Shown: in pieces, positions 36,040-44,896 of the stretch
Layout: every line of letters begins with the position of its first letter
Numbering within the stretch: the first letter of the stretch is position 1
DNA from: Spirosoma oryzicola
Lineage (GTDB): Bacteria > Bacteroidota > Bacteroidia > Cytophagales > Spirosomataceae
Direction: 5' to 3'
Length of the DNA: 64,000 nucleotides
Assembly: GCF_021233055.1 (NCBI RefSeq)
Contig: NZ_CP089540.1
Coordinates: forward strand, 124,001-188,000
Program-made: the position numbers and the translations under genes
Notes under the pieces: model-generated
What the model saw: the letters and a program-made list of their open reading frames with translations, nothing else
Databases searched by the model: none
What the model was told of the DNA's origin: nothing

Positions 36040-36393
36040 TTATTTGCCAAAGGCCATGTTTGGAGAAGGACGAATAAGAAGCTTAATCAGCTGGATGAAT
36101 CGTTCAAACTCACCCGCTTTGCGAACGGCTGTTGCACTACCCATCGAAGTAAGCTGATAATACTTGCGTAACCGACCGTCTACCTCTTGACTCTGGGTGA
36201 TTAATAAACCCTCGTCTTCAAGTTTGTGAAGTACAGGATACAAGGCACCAAAAGTAAGAATTAACTCGCCACCCGTTCGCTCGTCAACCGATTGGGTGAT
36301 TTCGTAACCATACATCCTTCCTTTTTGCGCCAGTAACTGAAGTACAATTGTTTTGATCGTCCCTCGGATAAATTCTTGGTTAGCGGAGTTCAT
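36040..36393 (-). CDS. PadR family transcriptional regulator
   Basis: This is a 117-residue winged-helix protein. RGTIKTIVLQLLAQKGRMYGYEITQSVDERTGGELILTFGALYPVLHKLEDEGLLITQSQEVDGRLRKYYQLTSMG covers the whole PadR domain, with the conserved YGYEI and ALYPVLHKLE motifs. It is the first gene of the three-gene permease operon and probably represses it until an effector, often an aromatic or antibiotic-like compound in this family, is bound. Confidence 0.93.
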   Translation of the reverse strand: MNSANQEFIRGTIKTIVLQLLAQKGRMYGYEITQSVDERTGGELILTFGALYPVLHKLEDEGLLITQSQEVDGRLRKYYQLTSMGSATAVRKAGEFERFIQLIKLLIRPSPNMAFGK

Positions 36394-36550
36394 AAGTCTA
36401 GATGATTACATAGCTCTATTATGAGACAAATATATAAAGGAAAATTATATATACAAGTTAAATTTTCGCGCATAGATTATCTATGTTGAAGCGGTCGATT
36501 CCTATTTGATCGGTTATATAAGTGTAGCTAGAACGCACTTATGAGTTGCG

Positions 36551-36599
36551 TAGCACTTCTTAATTCTCTCCAAGTTTTGGAGAGAATTAAGAAGTGCTA
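36551..36599. other. Perfect 22-23-bp intergenic hairpin
   Basis: Arms 36551-36572 and 36578-36599 are exact complements; A36573-T36577 adds one more pair, leaving a GTT loop. It stands alone in the 506-bp gap between PadR and the small lipoprotein gene, 157 bp beyond the PadR start and 300 bp before the next gene. There is no T-run. A TATATTTG sequence at 36788-36795 fits the -7 consensus for the following gene. Nothing else is visible in the gap. Confidence 0.55.
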
Positions 36600-36899
36600 T
36601 TCAGTTATTAGAATCGCACGCACGATTCAGAAAACCGACAGAGGTCAGGGTTAAGAATATGTGGCCCTACGACTTTATTCGCTAATTTCAGCCTATCTAT
36701 GGAATACACCTAAGCAATACGGAAGGATTTGACAACGGTATAGATTAACTTTTTACATTTGCTATGTGTGGTCACAGTATATATGTGTATATTTGTCCGA
36801 TTTATGGCATAAATAATTTACAAAAACGCTTAATAGTTAATTCATTTATGAACTTAATGCGTAAAAATCTATATTAAAAACGATATTTGTTCTATATCA

Positions 36900-37316
36900 A
36901 TGATTAAACGATTTTCACTATTCGTAGTCTGGCTCTGGGTCAATGCTTGCAGTTCGCCCCCCAATATTGCTCCTTCATCTCGCATTGCCGGTTCTTACAA
37001 ATTCACTCAGTACTCAACAGCTAGCAAAGACGATCTGGCTCCTGTAGGCTTGGTCACTTTGACAGTGGTTGATGAGCAGCACATTGACCTCATAGTTAAG
37101 GGTTCTTCGGGAAAGTCTAAAATTGACTATTCTTACCACAATGTTGATGTCGTTAATGACGAACGCAACTACTTAGGTGAAGATACGTTTAGCTTGATTT
37201 ACAAGAAAAGTCAAATCGGGATTGTCACGAGTAACGAGCAGGGGCACTATATTTCGTTAACCCCAAAGCCTTATACCACCTTATTGGCTTCGTTACCAGG
37301 AGATGAGGATTGGTAG
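36900..37316 (+). CDS. Small lipoprotein of unknown function
   Basis: This 138-residue protein has a lipoprotein signal (MIKRFSLFVVWLWVNAC; Cys17). The mature part, starting at about residue 30 (AGSYKFTQYSTASKDDLAPVG), has alternating hydrophobic residues suggesting a lipocalin-like or small beta-barrel fold, and the C-terminus is acidic. I do not recognise the family. It is a single gene with long AT-rich flanks. Confidence 0.7.
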   Translation: MIKRFSLFVVWLWVNACSSPPNIAPSSRIAGSYKFTQYSTASKDDLAPVGLVTLTVVDEQHIDLIVKGSSGKSKIDYSYHNVDVVNDERNYLGEDTFSLIYKKSQIGIVTSNEQGHYISLTPKPYTTLLASLPGDEDW

Positions 37317-38101
37317 GTTAGTGATCGCTCATAAACCGCATAGCAACTCGTGTTCTATCTGTTTCGCAGGAGCAGTGCTAAACCCTGCCTATTCATCGAA
37401 CTAGTGGTATCATAAGGCGAAAGCTTTTTCCTCCTTACTTGTTTCAAGAGATCGAATGGAGATTAATCAGACTCTTCATATGAATTCTTACAACAACACG
37501 CACAAAGTGCAAACATTATGTCCAATAATTTAACTTTATCGGAATAAATAGATCAATAGTAATTGTGCAATTGTCATAAAAGCTTTTAGAAAGAAAACTG
37601 AATAGGTGGCTTCTGCACAATTTTTGGTTTCAATTCTGCTCGAATTATTACCAGACTATTCATTGGCACTAATTCAATCAATAAACGATCTGCTCCAATT
37701 CAATCTATCTTTTACCCGCCTGCTTTATAAGCTCATCTATAGCGTTTTACTGATCTATATTGTAGACAAATGATCAAATAAAGTCCTAGTTGTATCGTCA
37801 GACGCATAACCTCAGAAAGATTGGCTTTGTCCAGACTATCAGTCATAAATAAAGACTTGTAAATCAGACTTGTGTAGCTCTATCTATAAGGAATTACAAA
37901 ATTATCCTCCTATCATAGCAGTAAATTAAATCAACAGGCTGTTTTACTAACAGCAGGAATCAATGTCTCGTATTCTTAAAGAAAGCCTACTTACTTTGAT
38001 GTAAATATTGCCTGACACAGGTCTATCCAGAATGTATACAAATGTATGTGGCACTTAAGTATCATTTATCAATTGACCCACTGTTTCATCTCTACCTATC
38101 T
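37317..38101. other. Gene-free AT-rich stretch
   Basis: This stretch of nearly 800 bp between the lipoprotein gene and the GH39 gene has stops in all frames at short intervals. I see no RNA gene, terminator with T-run or strong palindrome. The last part presumably contains the GH39 promoter. Confidence 0.5.
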
Positions 38102-39823
38102 ATGAATCAACTTAAGACAAAATTTCGGCGAGTTTCGTCCGCCTTATTGCTGTCAACATTTTACCTGGCAACGCTTACCAACTGCTTAGCGCAGGCTAAT
38201 GGGGAAAAGCCCGTCACCATTCAGGTAGACTTAGCAAAAAGCATGGGACCTCTGAAGCCTATATGGGCTTGGTTCGGTTACGACGAACCGAACTACACCT
38301 ACATGAAGGACGGCAAAAAACTACTCACTGAATTATCCACTATAGGCAAAGCCCCTGTGTATGTTCGAGTGCATAGCCTACTGGTGACTGGCGATGGGGA
38401 GGCCGCGTTGAAATGGGGCTCTACCAATGCGTATACGGAAGACGCCAATGGGAAACCCGTTTACAACTGGACTATCGTAGACAAAATTTTCGATACGTTT
38501 ATTCAGCGGGGCATGAAGCCTATTGCTCAGATTGGCTTCATGCCGCAAGCGCTTTCGGTGAAGCCTGAACCGTATCGCCATCACTGGAAGCCGGGAGATA
38601 ACTACAATGATATTTACCTGGGTTGGGCTTATCCGCCTAAAGATTACAACAAGTGGGCCGAGCTGGTTTATCAGTGGGTAAAGCACTCGGTCAAGCGGTA
38701 CGGCCAGAAAGAAGTGGAGAGCTGGTACTGGGAATTGTGGAATGAGCCTAATATTAGCTATTGGAAAGGAACTGTGGATGAGTACATTAAACTCTACGAT
38801 TATACAGCCGATGCGGTTAAGCGGGCGCTGCCCACTGCCCGAATAGGTGGTCCTGAGGTAACCGGACCTGGTTGGGAGGGTTCAAGAAAGTTTTTCATTC
38901 CGTTTATGGAACACGTAGTCAACGGGAAAAACTACGTAACAGGTGAAACGGGTAGCCCAATCGATTTTATAACGTTTCACGCCAAAGGTGCTCCTAAAGT
39001 GGTGGATGGGCATGTGCAGATGAACATGGGCACGCAACTGCGCGACATTGATAAAGGCTTCGAGATTGTTGCTTCTTACCCAAAACTAAAAAACTTGCCA
39101 ATCATTATCGGCGAGTCCGACCCGGAGGGCTGTGCGGCCTGTTCCGAAGATGTTAATCCAGAAAACGCCTACCGCAATGGCACGATGTATTCCAGTTATA
39201 CGGCGGCTTCATTCGCGCGCAAGTATGACTTAGCGCAGGCACGGAGTGTGAATCTGGCGGGGGCTGTTACGTGGGCGTTCGAGTTTGAAAATCAACCCTG
39301 GTTTCGGGGCTTCCGCGATCTGGCGACCAATGGCGTTGATAAGCCTGTACTGAATGTCTTTCGCATGTTTGGCATGATGCCGACCACCCGCGTCGAAGTA
39401 AAGAATGACCTTGCTTATGACTACATCCGGGTGCGGGACGAAAGCGTACGAAAAGAAGCGGATATTAACGCACTGGCCTCTAAAAATGATGAATCGGCAG
39501 CGGTAATGGTTTGGAACTACCACGATGATAACGTAGCTGGCCCGGATGCATCCGTTTCACTTCGTTTAAGCGGATTGCCCAACAAAGGCGTTACCGTGCA
39601 TCATTACCGGATTGATCAAAAATTCAGCAACTCATACGAGGCATGGAAAAAAATGGGGTCCCCCAAAACACCTACAAAAGAGCAGATCGCTGAACTTGAA
39701 AAGGCGGGACAACTGCAACAATTTGCAGCACCACAACGCTTACAAGTAACGAATCAGGAGGCTACTCTTAACTTTGCTCTACCTCGACAAGGTGTTTCGC
39801 TGTTGAAATTAACCTGGAATTAA
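38102..39823 (+). CDS. GH39 glycosidase (beta-xylosidase-like), exported
   Basis: This 573-residue enzyme has a signal peptide (about 1-30, ending NCLAQ). ATG 38102 is preferred over 38042 because the signal then starts properly. The GH39 barrel shows the acid/base motif WELWNEPNISYW (Glu215) and the nucleophile motif IIIGESDPEGC (Glu338), 123 residues apart as expected for clan GH-A. A C-terminal beta-sandwich runs from about 450. Characterised GH39 enzymes are beta-D-xylosidases and alpha-L-iduronidases; this one is closer to the xylosidase type. It is a single transcription unit and may assist plant cell-wall use. Confidence 0.88.
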   Translation: MNQLKTKFRRVSSALLLSTFYLATLTNCLAQANGEKPVTIQVDLAKSMGPLKPIWAWFGYDEPNYTYMKDGKKLLTELSTIGKAPVYVRVHSLLVTGDGEAALKWGSTNAYTEDANGKPVYNWTIVDKIFDTFIQRGMKPIAQIGFMPQALSVKPEPYRHHWKPGDNYNDIYLGWAYPPKDYNKWAELVYQWVKHSVKRYGQKEVESWYWELWNEPNISYWKGTVDEYIKLYDYTADAVKRALPTARIGGPEVTGPGWEGSRKFFIPFMEHVVNGKNYVTGETGSPIDFITFHAKGAPKVVDGHVQMNMGTQLRDIDKGFEIVASYPKLKNLPIIIGESDPEGCAACSEDVNPENAYRNGTMYSSYTAASFARKYDLAQARSVNLAGAVTWAFEFENQPWFRGFRDLATNGVDKPVLNVFRMFGMMPTTRVEVKNDLAYDYIRVRDESVRKEADINALASKNDESAAVMVWNYHDDNVAGPDASVSLRLSGLPNKGVTVHHYRIDQKFSNSYEAWKKMGSPKTPTKEQIAELEKAGQLQQFAAPQRLQVTNQEATLNFALPRQGVSLLKLTWN

Positions 39824-39902
39824 ACCCCGGTCTGTTGGCTACACGATACTTTACTTCTCTGATTAACTGTATTATCGGTTGTCCTGCTTAGCTGTTAACC
39901 AA

Positions 39903-40018
39903 TGAAAACGGCTTCAATGCAGCACCTAGTACGATTGTACGAATGGGCTGGATTGAAGCCGTTTTCAACGAGTAATAGGCTTCATTTGTCACCGGCTAAT
40001 TGGTGACTAATAAGCCTA
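39903..40018. terminator. Two compound hairpins between convergent genes
   Basis: The first stem pairs 39903-39918 with 39952-39967 perfectly over 16 bp, with an inner CAGC/GCTG stem and a GTAC-GATT-GTAC tip. The second pairs 39976-39982 with 40012-40018, enclosing GTCACC/GGTGAC. They fill the 257-bp gap between the stop of GH39 (+) and the stop of the NusG-like gene (-), so they most likely act as a two-way terminator. Confidence 0.55.
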
Positions 40019-40080
40019 CAGACGCATAACGTTCGCTGGCCCATAAACTTCGGTTTGTGTATCGCCTTTGATCCCGATCA

Positions 40081-40590
40081 CTAGTTGATTATTGTACCGA
40101 AAGCGCCTACCTTCTCGATTTTGGTTTTGCTACTATCGATCGAGATACATAGGCCCATTGACTCGAGTTGCACAACAATTGTTTTTCCCTGTTGGGAAAC
40201 CATTTCGCCCTCTTGGTCCATGAAGACCCCCGACGTAATTTTGAGTCGATCAGCTGGTTTGAAATCAATTACTTCGAGCGCGTCATGTTCAAAGTCGTTC
40301 AGCATATTTTTTATTTGATCAATTTCGTGCTGTTTGACAATAGCCGGTTTTTTCAACCAGTACAGGTAATTAACTACCCCAGGTACACCAAAAACCAGCG
40401 AACGCTGGCGCTCCTCCAGATTGACAAAGCAATACGAGCGAAACAGTGGCTCCTCGACTGTTTTTATTCGATCCGACCAACGCCGTTTCGTTATCCGGAG
40501 CGGGCAGTATACTTCCAGCCCAAGTTGCCGTAAGCCTTTTGCGACTAATTTTTCTGATTTTGATTTCGTGTAAAGAACAAACCATGCCAT
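40081..40590 (-). CDS. NusG/UpxY-like transcription antiterminator
   Basis: This 169-residue protein has an NGN domain (MAWFVLYTKSKSEKLVAKGLRQLGLEVYCPLR, about 1-105) and a KOW-containing C-terminal part (ADRLKITSGVFMDQEGEMVSQQGKTIVVQLES, about 120-160). It is of the specialised NusG paralogue type that lets RNA polymerase read through long polysaccharide operons. UpxY genes normally come first in their operon; here it is the most downstream gene of the cluster, 114 bp beyond the epimerase gene. It may act in trans on the cluster's promoter, or be a leftover of another locus. Confidence 0.88.
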   Translation of the reverse strand: MAWFVLYTKSKSEKLVAKGLRQLGLEVYCPLRITKRRWSDRIKTVEEPLFRSYCFVNLEERQRSLVFGVPGVVNYLYWLKKPAIVKQHEIDQIKNMLNDFEHDALEVIDFKPADRLKITSGVFMDQEGEMVSQQGKTIVVQLESMGLCISIDSSKTKIEKVGAFGTIIN

Positions 40591-40704
40591 GCGCGTTTTT
40601 GGATAAAGAGTATCACTCGTTTTATTTTTTAGACTTCACTTTTCTGTAGAAGGAGTAGAACTAAAGCCCGAACAGCCTGCCAATTTATCTAAAGGTGGTA
40701 GAGC

Positions 40705-41847
40705 CTATAGAATTAATAGATTTAAAAGCTGCGCAGCCGCATCGCCCTCCCCATAAATTGGGTTGAAAGTGATGCTAGTAGGCCCTTCAAAGGATTGAAA
40801 AGCCTCTATAATCTGAGTTGGATCAGCGTCACAAAGCACCGCGGCCCCCTGATCCACTATTTCAACCCACTCTGTTTCTGCGCGTAAAATGATACACGGT
40901 TTTTTGAAGAAGTAGGCTTCCTTCTGAACACCCCCCGAATCGGTAATAATTAGTTTGGCATGCTGTTCGAGTACGATCATTTCCAGGTACGATACCGGTG
41001 GACACAGTTGTATAGCTGGGTGATTAATTATCGACTGATGTAGTTCGGATGATAGGAGAGCACTCATCTGTTTCAGCGTGCGCGGATGCAACGGCATAAC
41101 CAGATTGATACGATACTTCTCAACTAGTATCAGCAGGGCTTCAAAAATTGAATTTAATCGACTAGCATCGTCGGTATTGGCATTTCGATGGATCGTTACG
41201 AGCACATACGTTTCCGGCTGAACGCCCAAACGTTCCAGTATATACGTTTTCTGTTTAGCCAGGTCAGCAAAATAAAGTGTGTTGTCGTACATGATGTCGC
41301 CCACATTAAACACCCCAGGATTATCGATGGTGTAAGGCGGCTGATTATCCGTCCGAAATCCTTCCCGGATCAGATTATTTACACCGGTTTGCGTTGGCGA
41401 AAAGAGGTAGGTAGATACATGATCGGTTAGGACGCGATTAATCTCTTCGGGCATGGTTTTGTTGTACGACCGGAGTCCTGCTTCGATGTGTACAATGGGA
41501 ACGTGCACCTTAGAGGCTGCAATGGCACCAGCTAATGTCGAATTTGTATCGCCGTATAACACGATAAAATCGGGACGCTCAGTAACTACAATTTCTTCAA
41601 TACCCTTGATCATTCGGCCAGTTTGCTCGCCATGATTGCCTGAACCAACACCCAGGTTGTAGGTTGGCTGTGGGATAGCAAGTTCGTCGAAGAAAACGCC
41701 CGACATATTTTCGTCGTAATGCTGACCGGTATGAACCAGAACTTCAGTAATCTGATGGGCAAAACGCGTCCGAATAGCGCGGCTGAGAGCTGATGCCTTA
41801 ATAATCTGCGGCCTGGCTCCAATAATTGTTATTAATTTGATTCCCAA
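40705..41847 (-). CDS. wecB: UDP-N-acetylglucosamine 2-epimerase family enzyme (WecB/WbpI type)
   Basis: This 380-residue enzyme of GT-B fold inverts C2 of a UDP-sugar, giving UDP-ManNAc or, in the WbpI subgroup, UDP-2,3-diacetamido-mannuronate. Typical motifs are LITIIGARPQIIKASALSRA, VLVHTGQHYDENMSGVFFDEL, VLYGDTNSTLAGAIAASK, HIEAGLRSYNKTMPEEINRVLTDH and IITDSGGVQKEAYFFKKPC. I chose TTG 41847, 14 bp after the deacetylase stop, because it puts the family N-terminus at residue 3; the ATG at 41928 would add 27 unlike residues inside the previous gene. With the amidotransferase cassette upstream, the WbpI role is attractive but cannot be separated from WecB by eye. Confidence 0.9.
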   Translation of the reverse strand: MGIKLITIIGARPQIIKASALSRAIRTRFAHQITEVLVHTGQHYDENMSGVFFDELAIPQPTYNLGVGSGNHGEQTGRMIKGIEEIVVTERPDFIVLYGDTNSTLAGAIAASKVHVPIVHIEAGLRSYNKTMPEEINRVLTDHVSTYLFSPTQTGVNNLIREGFRTDNQPPYTIDNPGVFNVGDIMYDNTLYFADLAKQKTYILERLGVQPETYVLVTIHRNANTDDASRLNSIFEALLILVEKYRINLVMPLHPRTLKQMSALLSSELHQSIINHPAIQLCPPVSYLEMIVLEQHAKLIITDSGGVQKEAYFFKKPCIILRAETEWVEIVDQGAAVLCDADPTQIIEAFQSFEGPTSITFNPIYGEGDAAAQLLNLLIL

Positions 41848-41861
41848 AACGCGAGGATAGG

Positions 41862-42650
41862 TTATTTTACGTAGAAGTATTGCTTGACTACATTTTTGGT
41901 CTTTTGAAAAACCAGTTCCTGCAACCAATAAATGGGATTGTTATTCCAGCGCTGCGGATGAAACGTAAACATGACCTGACTTGAGAGCTGTTTGTTTTTT
42001 AGTCCAGCAATCAGATCGGCGGTGCTTCTGAACGGATGATTAAAACCCGCATTTACTTTGTCCCGAACGCTTACCTTGTGACCGTCCCATCGTCTACCCG
42101 TATCGGTCAGATAGGCAACCTTCGAGAAATCAACGTCCAGATACGGTTCGCCCACTATATCGAAGTCGCTGTATGAATAGGTTTTCCAAAGATCTTTGGA
42201 ATCATACTTCGACATCGGACTTCCATGCATGCATATAGTGGACACTGGGGCCAGTCTGCGTAAGGCTGTCAAATTTTTCTCGAAATCCAGAATAGCTAAT
42301 TCTTTGTTGCCCTTACAGGTAGTCAGGCACTCATAGTGGTAACCTACCTCGTGTCCCATATCAGCAATCTGCCGAATAATTCGGTCATTCCAGCTGCCGG
42401 AAGTTGCCCGAAAATAATACACACCCCGAATGTTCTGGCTGTGCTGAATCTGGGCGAACGCCAATGAGTTTTGGGGCATGGCGTCTACATCATGCCGAAG
42501 AATGAACGTATTGGGTGTAGGATTGCGTAAAAAGGCTTCGAGTGTTGAAAAGCTATAGCCAGCAGCCTGCATGGCCTGAAGCAGTTCGGTGTACATGCGG
42601 ATTGTAAAGTCCATCGCTGTAGGTATGCTGATTTGCTCACCGATAAGCAA
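41862..42650 (-). CDS. Polysaccharide deacetylase-like protein
   Basis: This 262-residue protein is of the NodB-like carbohydrate esterase type. The metal-binding motif is LRHDVDAMPQNSLAFAQ (about 51-67), followed by GHEVGYHYECLTTC (about 102-115) and HGSPMSKYD, which supply the Asp and His set. The C-terminal FTFHPQRWNNNPIYWLQELVFQKTKN is seen in the branch found in surface-glycan loci. It would remove an N-acetyl group from a sugar in the cytoplasm or membrane face. The start overlaps the DUF354 stop by 14 bp; ATG 42614 (residue 13) is an alternative. Confidence 0.82.
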   Translation of the reverse strand: MLIGEQISIPTAMDFTIRMYTELLQAMQAAGYSFSTLEAFLRNPTPNTFILRHDVDAMPQNSLAFAQIQHSQNIRGVYYFRATSGSWNDRIIRQIADMGHEVGYHYECLTTCKGNKELAILDFEKNLTALRRLAPVSTICMHGSPMSKYDSKDLWKTYSYSDFDIVGEPYLDVDFSKVAYLTDTGRRWDGHKVSVRDKVNAGFNHPFRSTADLIAGLKNKQLSSQVMFTFHPQRWNNNPIYWLQELVFQKTKNVVKQYFYVK

Positions 42651-43716
42651 CTTCCGCTTTGGCTTCGGCTACACTTTGTGGATAGTTTAAGATCAGTGCT
42701 GTTAAAAAAGAGGTTAAGTCAACTTTATCGGCCAGCATACTTTCTTTACGATCCTGCCACACCGCCTTACTGTCGCTATTCAAAGCCAATTCTTTGACCG
42801 TACGCATCATAGCCGGAAAATTGTCAGGCTGGAAGGAATAGCAGAGTTGGTATTTTTGCTCGATCTCGTTTGGAATCGACAGTTGCCCGGCAAACGTATT
42901 GAGTTTTATAGCCGGTGTACCCAGCAAAGCCGCTTCCGTAGTCATGGTCTGGCTATCGCCAACAAAAAGCGTTGCGTAGTAAAGAAGGGTGTGTATTTTC
43001 TCGGGTGAAATGGGCAATTGATACAGGGCCAGCTCCGGCTCAGTGGTTCGTTCTGTGGTGATAAAAACCCGACCGAATCGTTTCAGAAAGTCAACCAATT
43101 CAATTTTCTGGTCAAGAGTCAAGCCTTTCGCCCCTCCGTCGTGGTGGGCTTTGAACGCATTAAATCGTAACACAAAGTAGGCGTCACCAGGCGTTAACCC
43201 TAGTTCGGTCAAAACGTCAGGATCAGGTCTGAATCGATTGGGATGTAGGTACGCCAGTTCGTGATAGCTCGGATGAGAGATGCGTTGTTTTCCTCGGTCT
43301 TCGTGAGCCAGCGCGCTGGGAGTGAGGATGACATTGGCGTATGACGTGAACTTACCAAAGATAGGCGTAGCTACCAGATCGTCGTCGTCGAGCGCAAACG
43401 ACTTCATGACGGTTAGCTTCGATACGACAGGCAATACCATCGATATACCGATACCGTAATCGATTCGTCGGCCAAGCACAATGCCAAGCACTTTCAGCAG
43501 GTGAAAAAACTCATAGACGTATTTCCACAACAGGTGATCTTTCTTGCGGCCCGTGCTGATGTAGGGAATATGGTACAGATCCAGCAGCTTTGTAATTGAT
43601 TCAACGTTTTTTGACGTGACAATGACTTTGTATCCCCTACTTTTAAGCTCTTTTATAAGATGCTTAAACAGGTGTACATGAGCTGGATGATTGATGTCAA
43701 CTAAAACTTTCTTCAT
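42637..43716 (-). CDS. DUF354 family GT-B-like protein
   Basis: This 359-residue protein is of the DUF354 family (MKKVLVDINHPAHVHLFKHLIKELKSRGYKVIVTSKN at the N-terminus). The C-terminal half has GDSQTMTTEAALLGTPAIKLNTFAG, the UDP-sugar epimerase/glycosyltransferase-like nucleotide site, and ends MLADKVDLTSFLTALILNYPQ. DUF354 genes are common in polysaccharide clusters but lack a proven reaction. It is a paralogue of the protein at 45926-47017, sharing the MLAD...SFLT...NYP end. It overlaps the aminotransferase gene by 20 bp. Confidence 0.82.
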   Translation of the reverse strand: MKKVLVDINHPAHVHLFKHLIKELKSRGYKVIVTSKNVESITKLLDLYHIPYISTGRKKDHLLWKYVYEFFHLLKVLGIVLGRRIDYGIGISMVLPVVSKLTVMKSFALDDDDLVATPIFGKFTSYANVILTPSALAHEDRGKQRISHPSYHELAYLHPNRFRPDPDVLTELGLTPGDAYFVLRFNAFKAHHDGGAKGLTLDQKIELVDFLKRFGRVFITTERTTEPELALYQLPISPEKIHTLLYYATLFVGDSQTMTTEAALLGTPAIKLNTFAGQLSIPNEIEQKYQLCYSFQPDNFPAMMRTVKELALNSDSKAVWQDRKESMLADKVDLTSFLTALILNYPQSVAEAKAEVAYR

Positions 43717-44896
43717 GGGTGGGTAGTGGATGCCGCGTAAAATGGTGCAGGCTTTGGTTAATGATTTCTAAATCGCGCTGCGTTAAGCCATAGTGACACG
43801 GTATGGTCAATAGGTTGTCAACAAGTTGTTCAAACTGCGGGCATTGACCAGATTGATAGCCAAATTCCCGAGTCCAGATTTTGGCGTGCTGAAAGTGTTT
43901 GGCACCACCAATGCCCTTTTCCCGCAAGTAATTATATAGGTCGTTGCGGTTTTTACACAGCAGGACTACAACATATGCATTTTCCTGCGCTGATTTGTTT
44001 AGTACGGTAAAACTTGATCGGTTGTGATCGATCAGGAGCCGGGCGTTTTCGCGCTGCGTTGCCGCACGTTCGACAATCCGACTGATGTAAGTTGGCAACC
44101 CAGATGCTACGCTACGGTGAGCTTTTTTGAAACGATCAGGAAAGGCTGAAACAGCACTGTTTCGCTTACTGACAATCGTTTCGCTCACTAACCATTTCTG
44201 AAGAATACCACCCATTCGGGAATGGACCGCAGCTTTTAGGATTCGTTTGCCAATTAAAGCCAATTCGCTCAGCAGACCGGGCTCAGCTAGTTCGCTCACC
44301 ATCTCCGCAATACGTCTGCCGTAGACGTGATTATTTACGACCAGTAATGCTCCACTTCCGAACGACGGAAACTTGCCATCACCAAACGAGAAAACGGCGC
44401 AATCGAAAAAATTTCCGACAAGCGTACCATCGTAGTAACTTAAGAACGCGTGAGCACAATCTTCAATGACAGGCAGGTTTCCTACAATTTGTCTGATCTG
44501 ATGGATATTAGCGGGTTTCCCAAACGTATGCGTTACGATCAGTGCATCCAACTGTACTTGTTTACATTGTAGGTCGTTCGTATCAATAGTCAGATGTTCG
44601 TCAATATCGATAAACAAGGGTTTATACCCAGCTGCAACAATGGCCGACAACACCGATGAGCAGGTATATGGCTGCACACCTACACGGGCTCCCGGTACAA
44701 GATCAAACGCTTTGAGCGCTAGGAAAATACCCACACGTGCCTGACTAACGAAATGAAGCGTCGCTTGCGGAAATAACGCGTTTATGGTTTCATAATTTGT
44801 AGGCTGCTTGTCGATTAGCGATTGAAGTGCATTCCAGAAATCACCCACTGAATACGAATAATTAAACCGTGGGATCATCGTTTTACTGCTCTCCAA
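43697..44896 (-). CDS. DegT/DnrJ/EryC1 family PLP-dependent aminotransferase
   Basis: This 399-residue enzyme would put an amino group on a keto-sugar nucleotide. The fold is recognisable from GARVGVQPYTCSSVLSAIVAAGYKPLFIDID (about 69-99), VIEDCAHAFLSYYDGTLVG (about 143-161) and the PLP-lysine region CAVFSFGDGKFPSFGSGALLVVNN, where Lys is Schiff-base candidate. The sequence is divergent from standard sugar aminotransferases, for example in the CSS motif. It overlaps its neighbours on both sides (22 bp upstream, 20 bp downstream), showing tight translational coupling. Confidence 0.83.
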   Translation of the reverse strand: MESSKTMIPRFNYSYSVGDFWNALQSLIDKQPTNYETINALFPQATLHFVSQARVGIFLALKAFDLVPGARVGVQPYTCSSVLSAIVAAGYKPLFIDIDEHLTIDTNDLQCKQVQLDALIVTHTFGKPANIHQIRQIVGNLPVIEDCAHAFLSYYDGTLVGNFFDCAVFSFGDGKFPSFGSGALLVVNNHVYGRRIAEMVSELAEPGLLSELALIGKRILKAAVHSRMGGILQKWLVSETIVSKRNSAVSAFPDRFKKAHRSVASGLPTYISRIVERAATQRENARLLIDHNRSSFTVLNKSAQENAYVVVLLCKNRNDLYNYLREKGIGGAKHFQHAKIWTREFGYQSGQCPQFEQLVDNLLTIPCHYGLTQRDLEIINQSLHHFTRHPLPTHEESFS

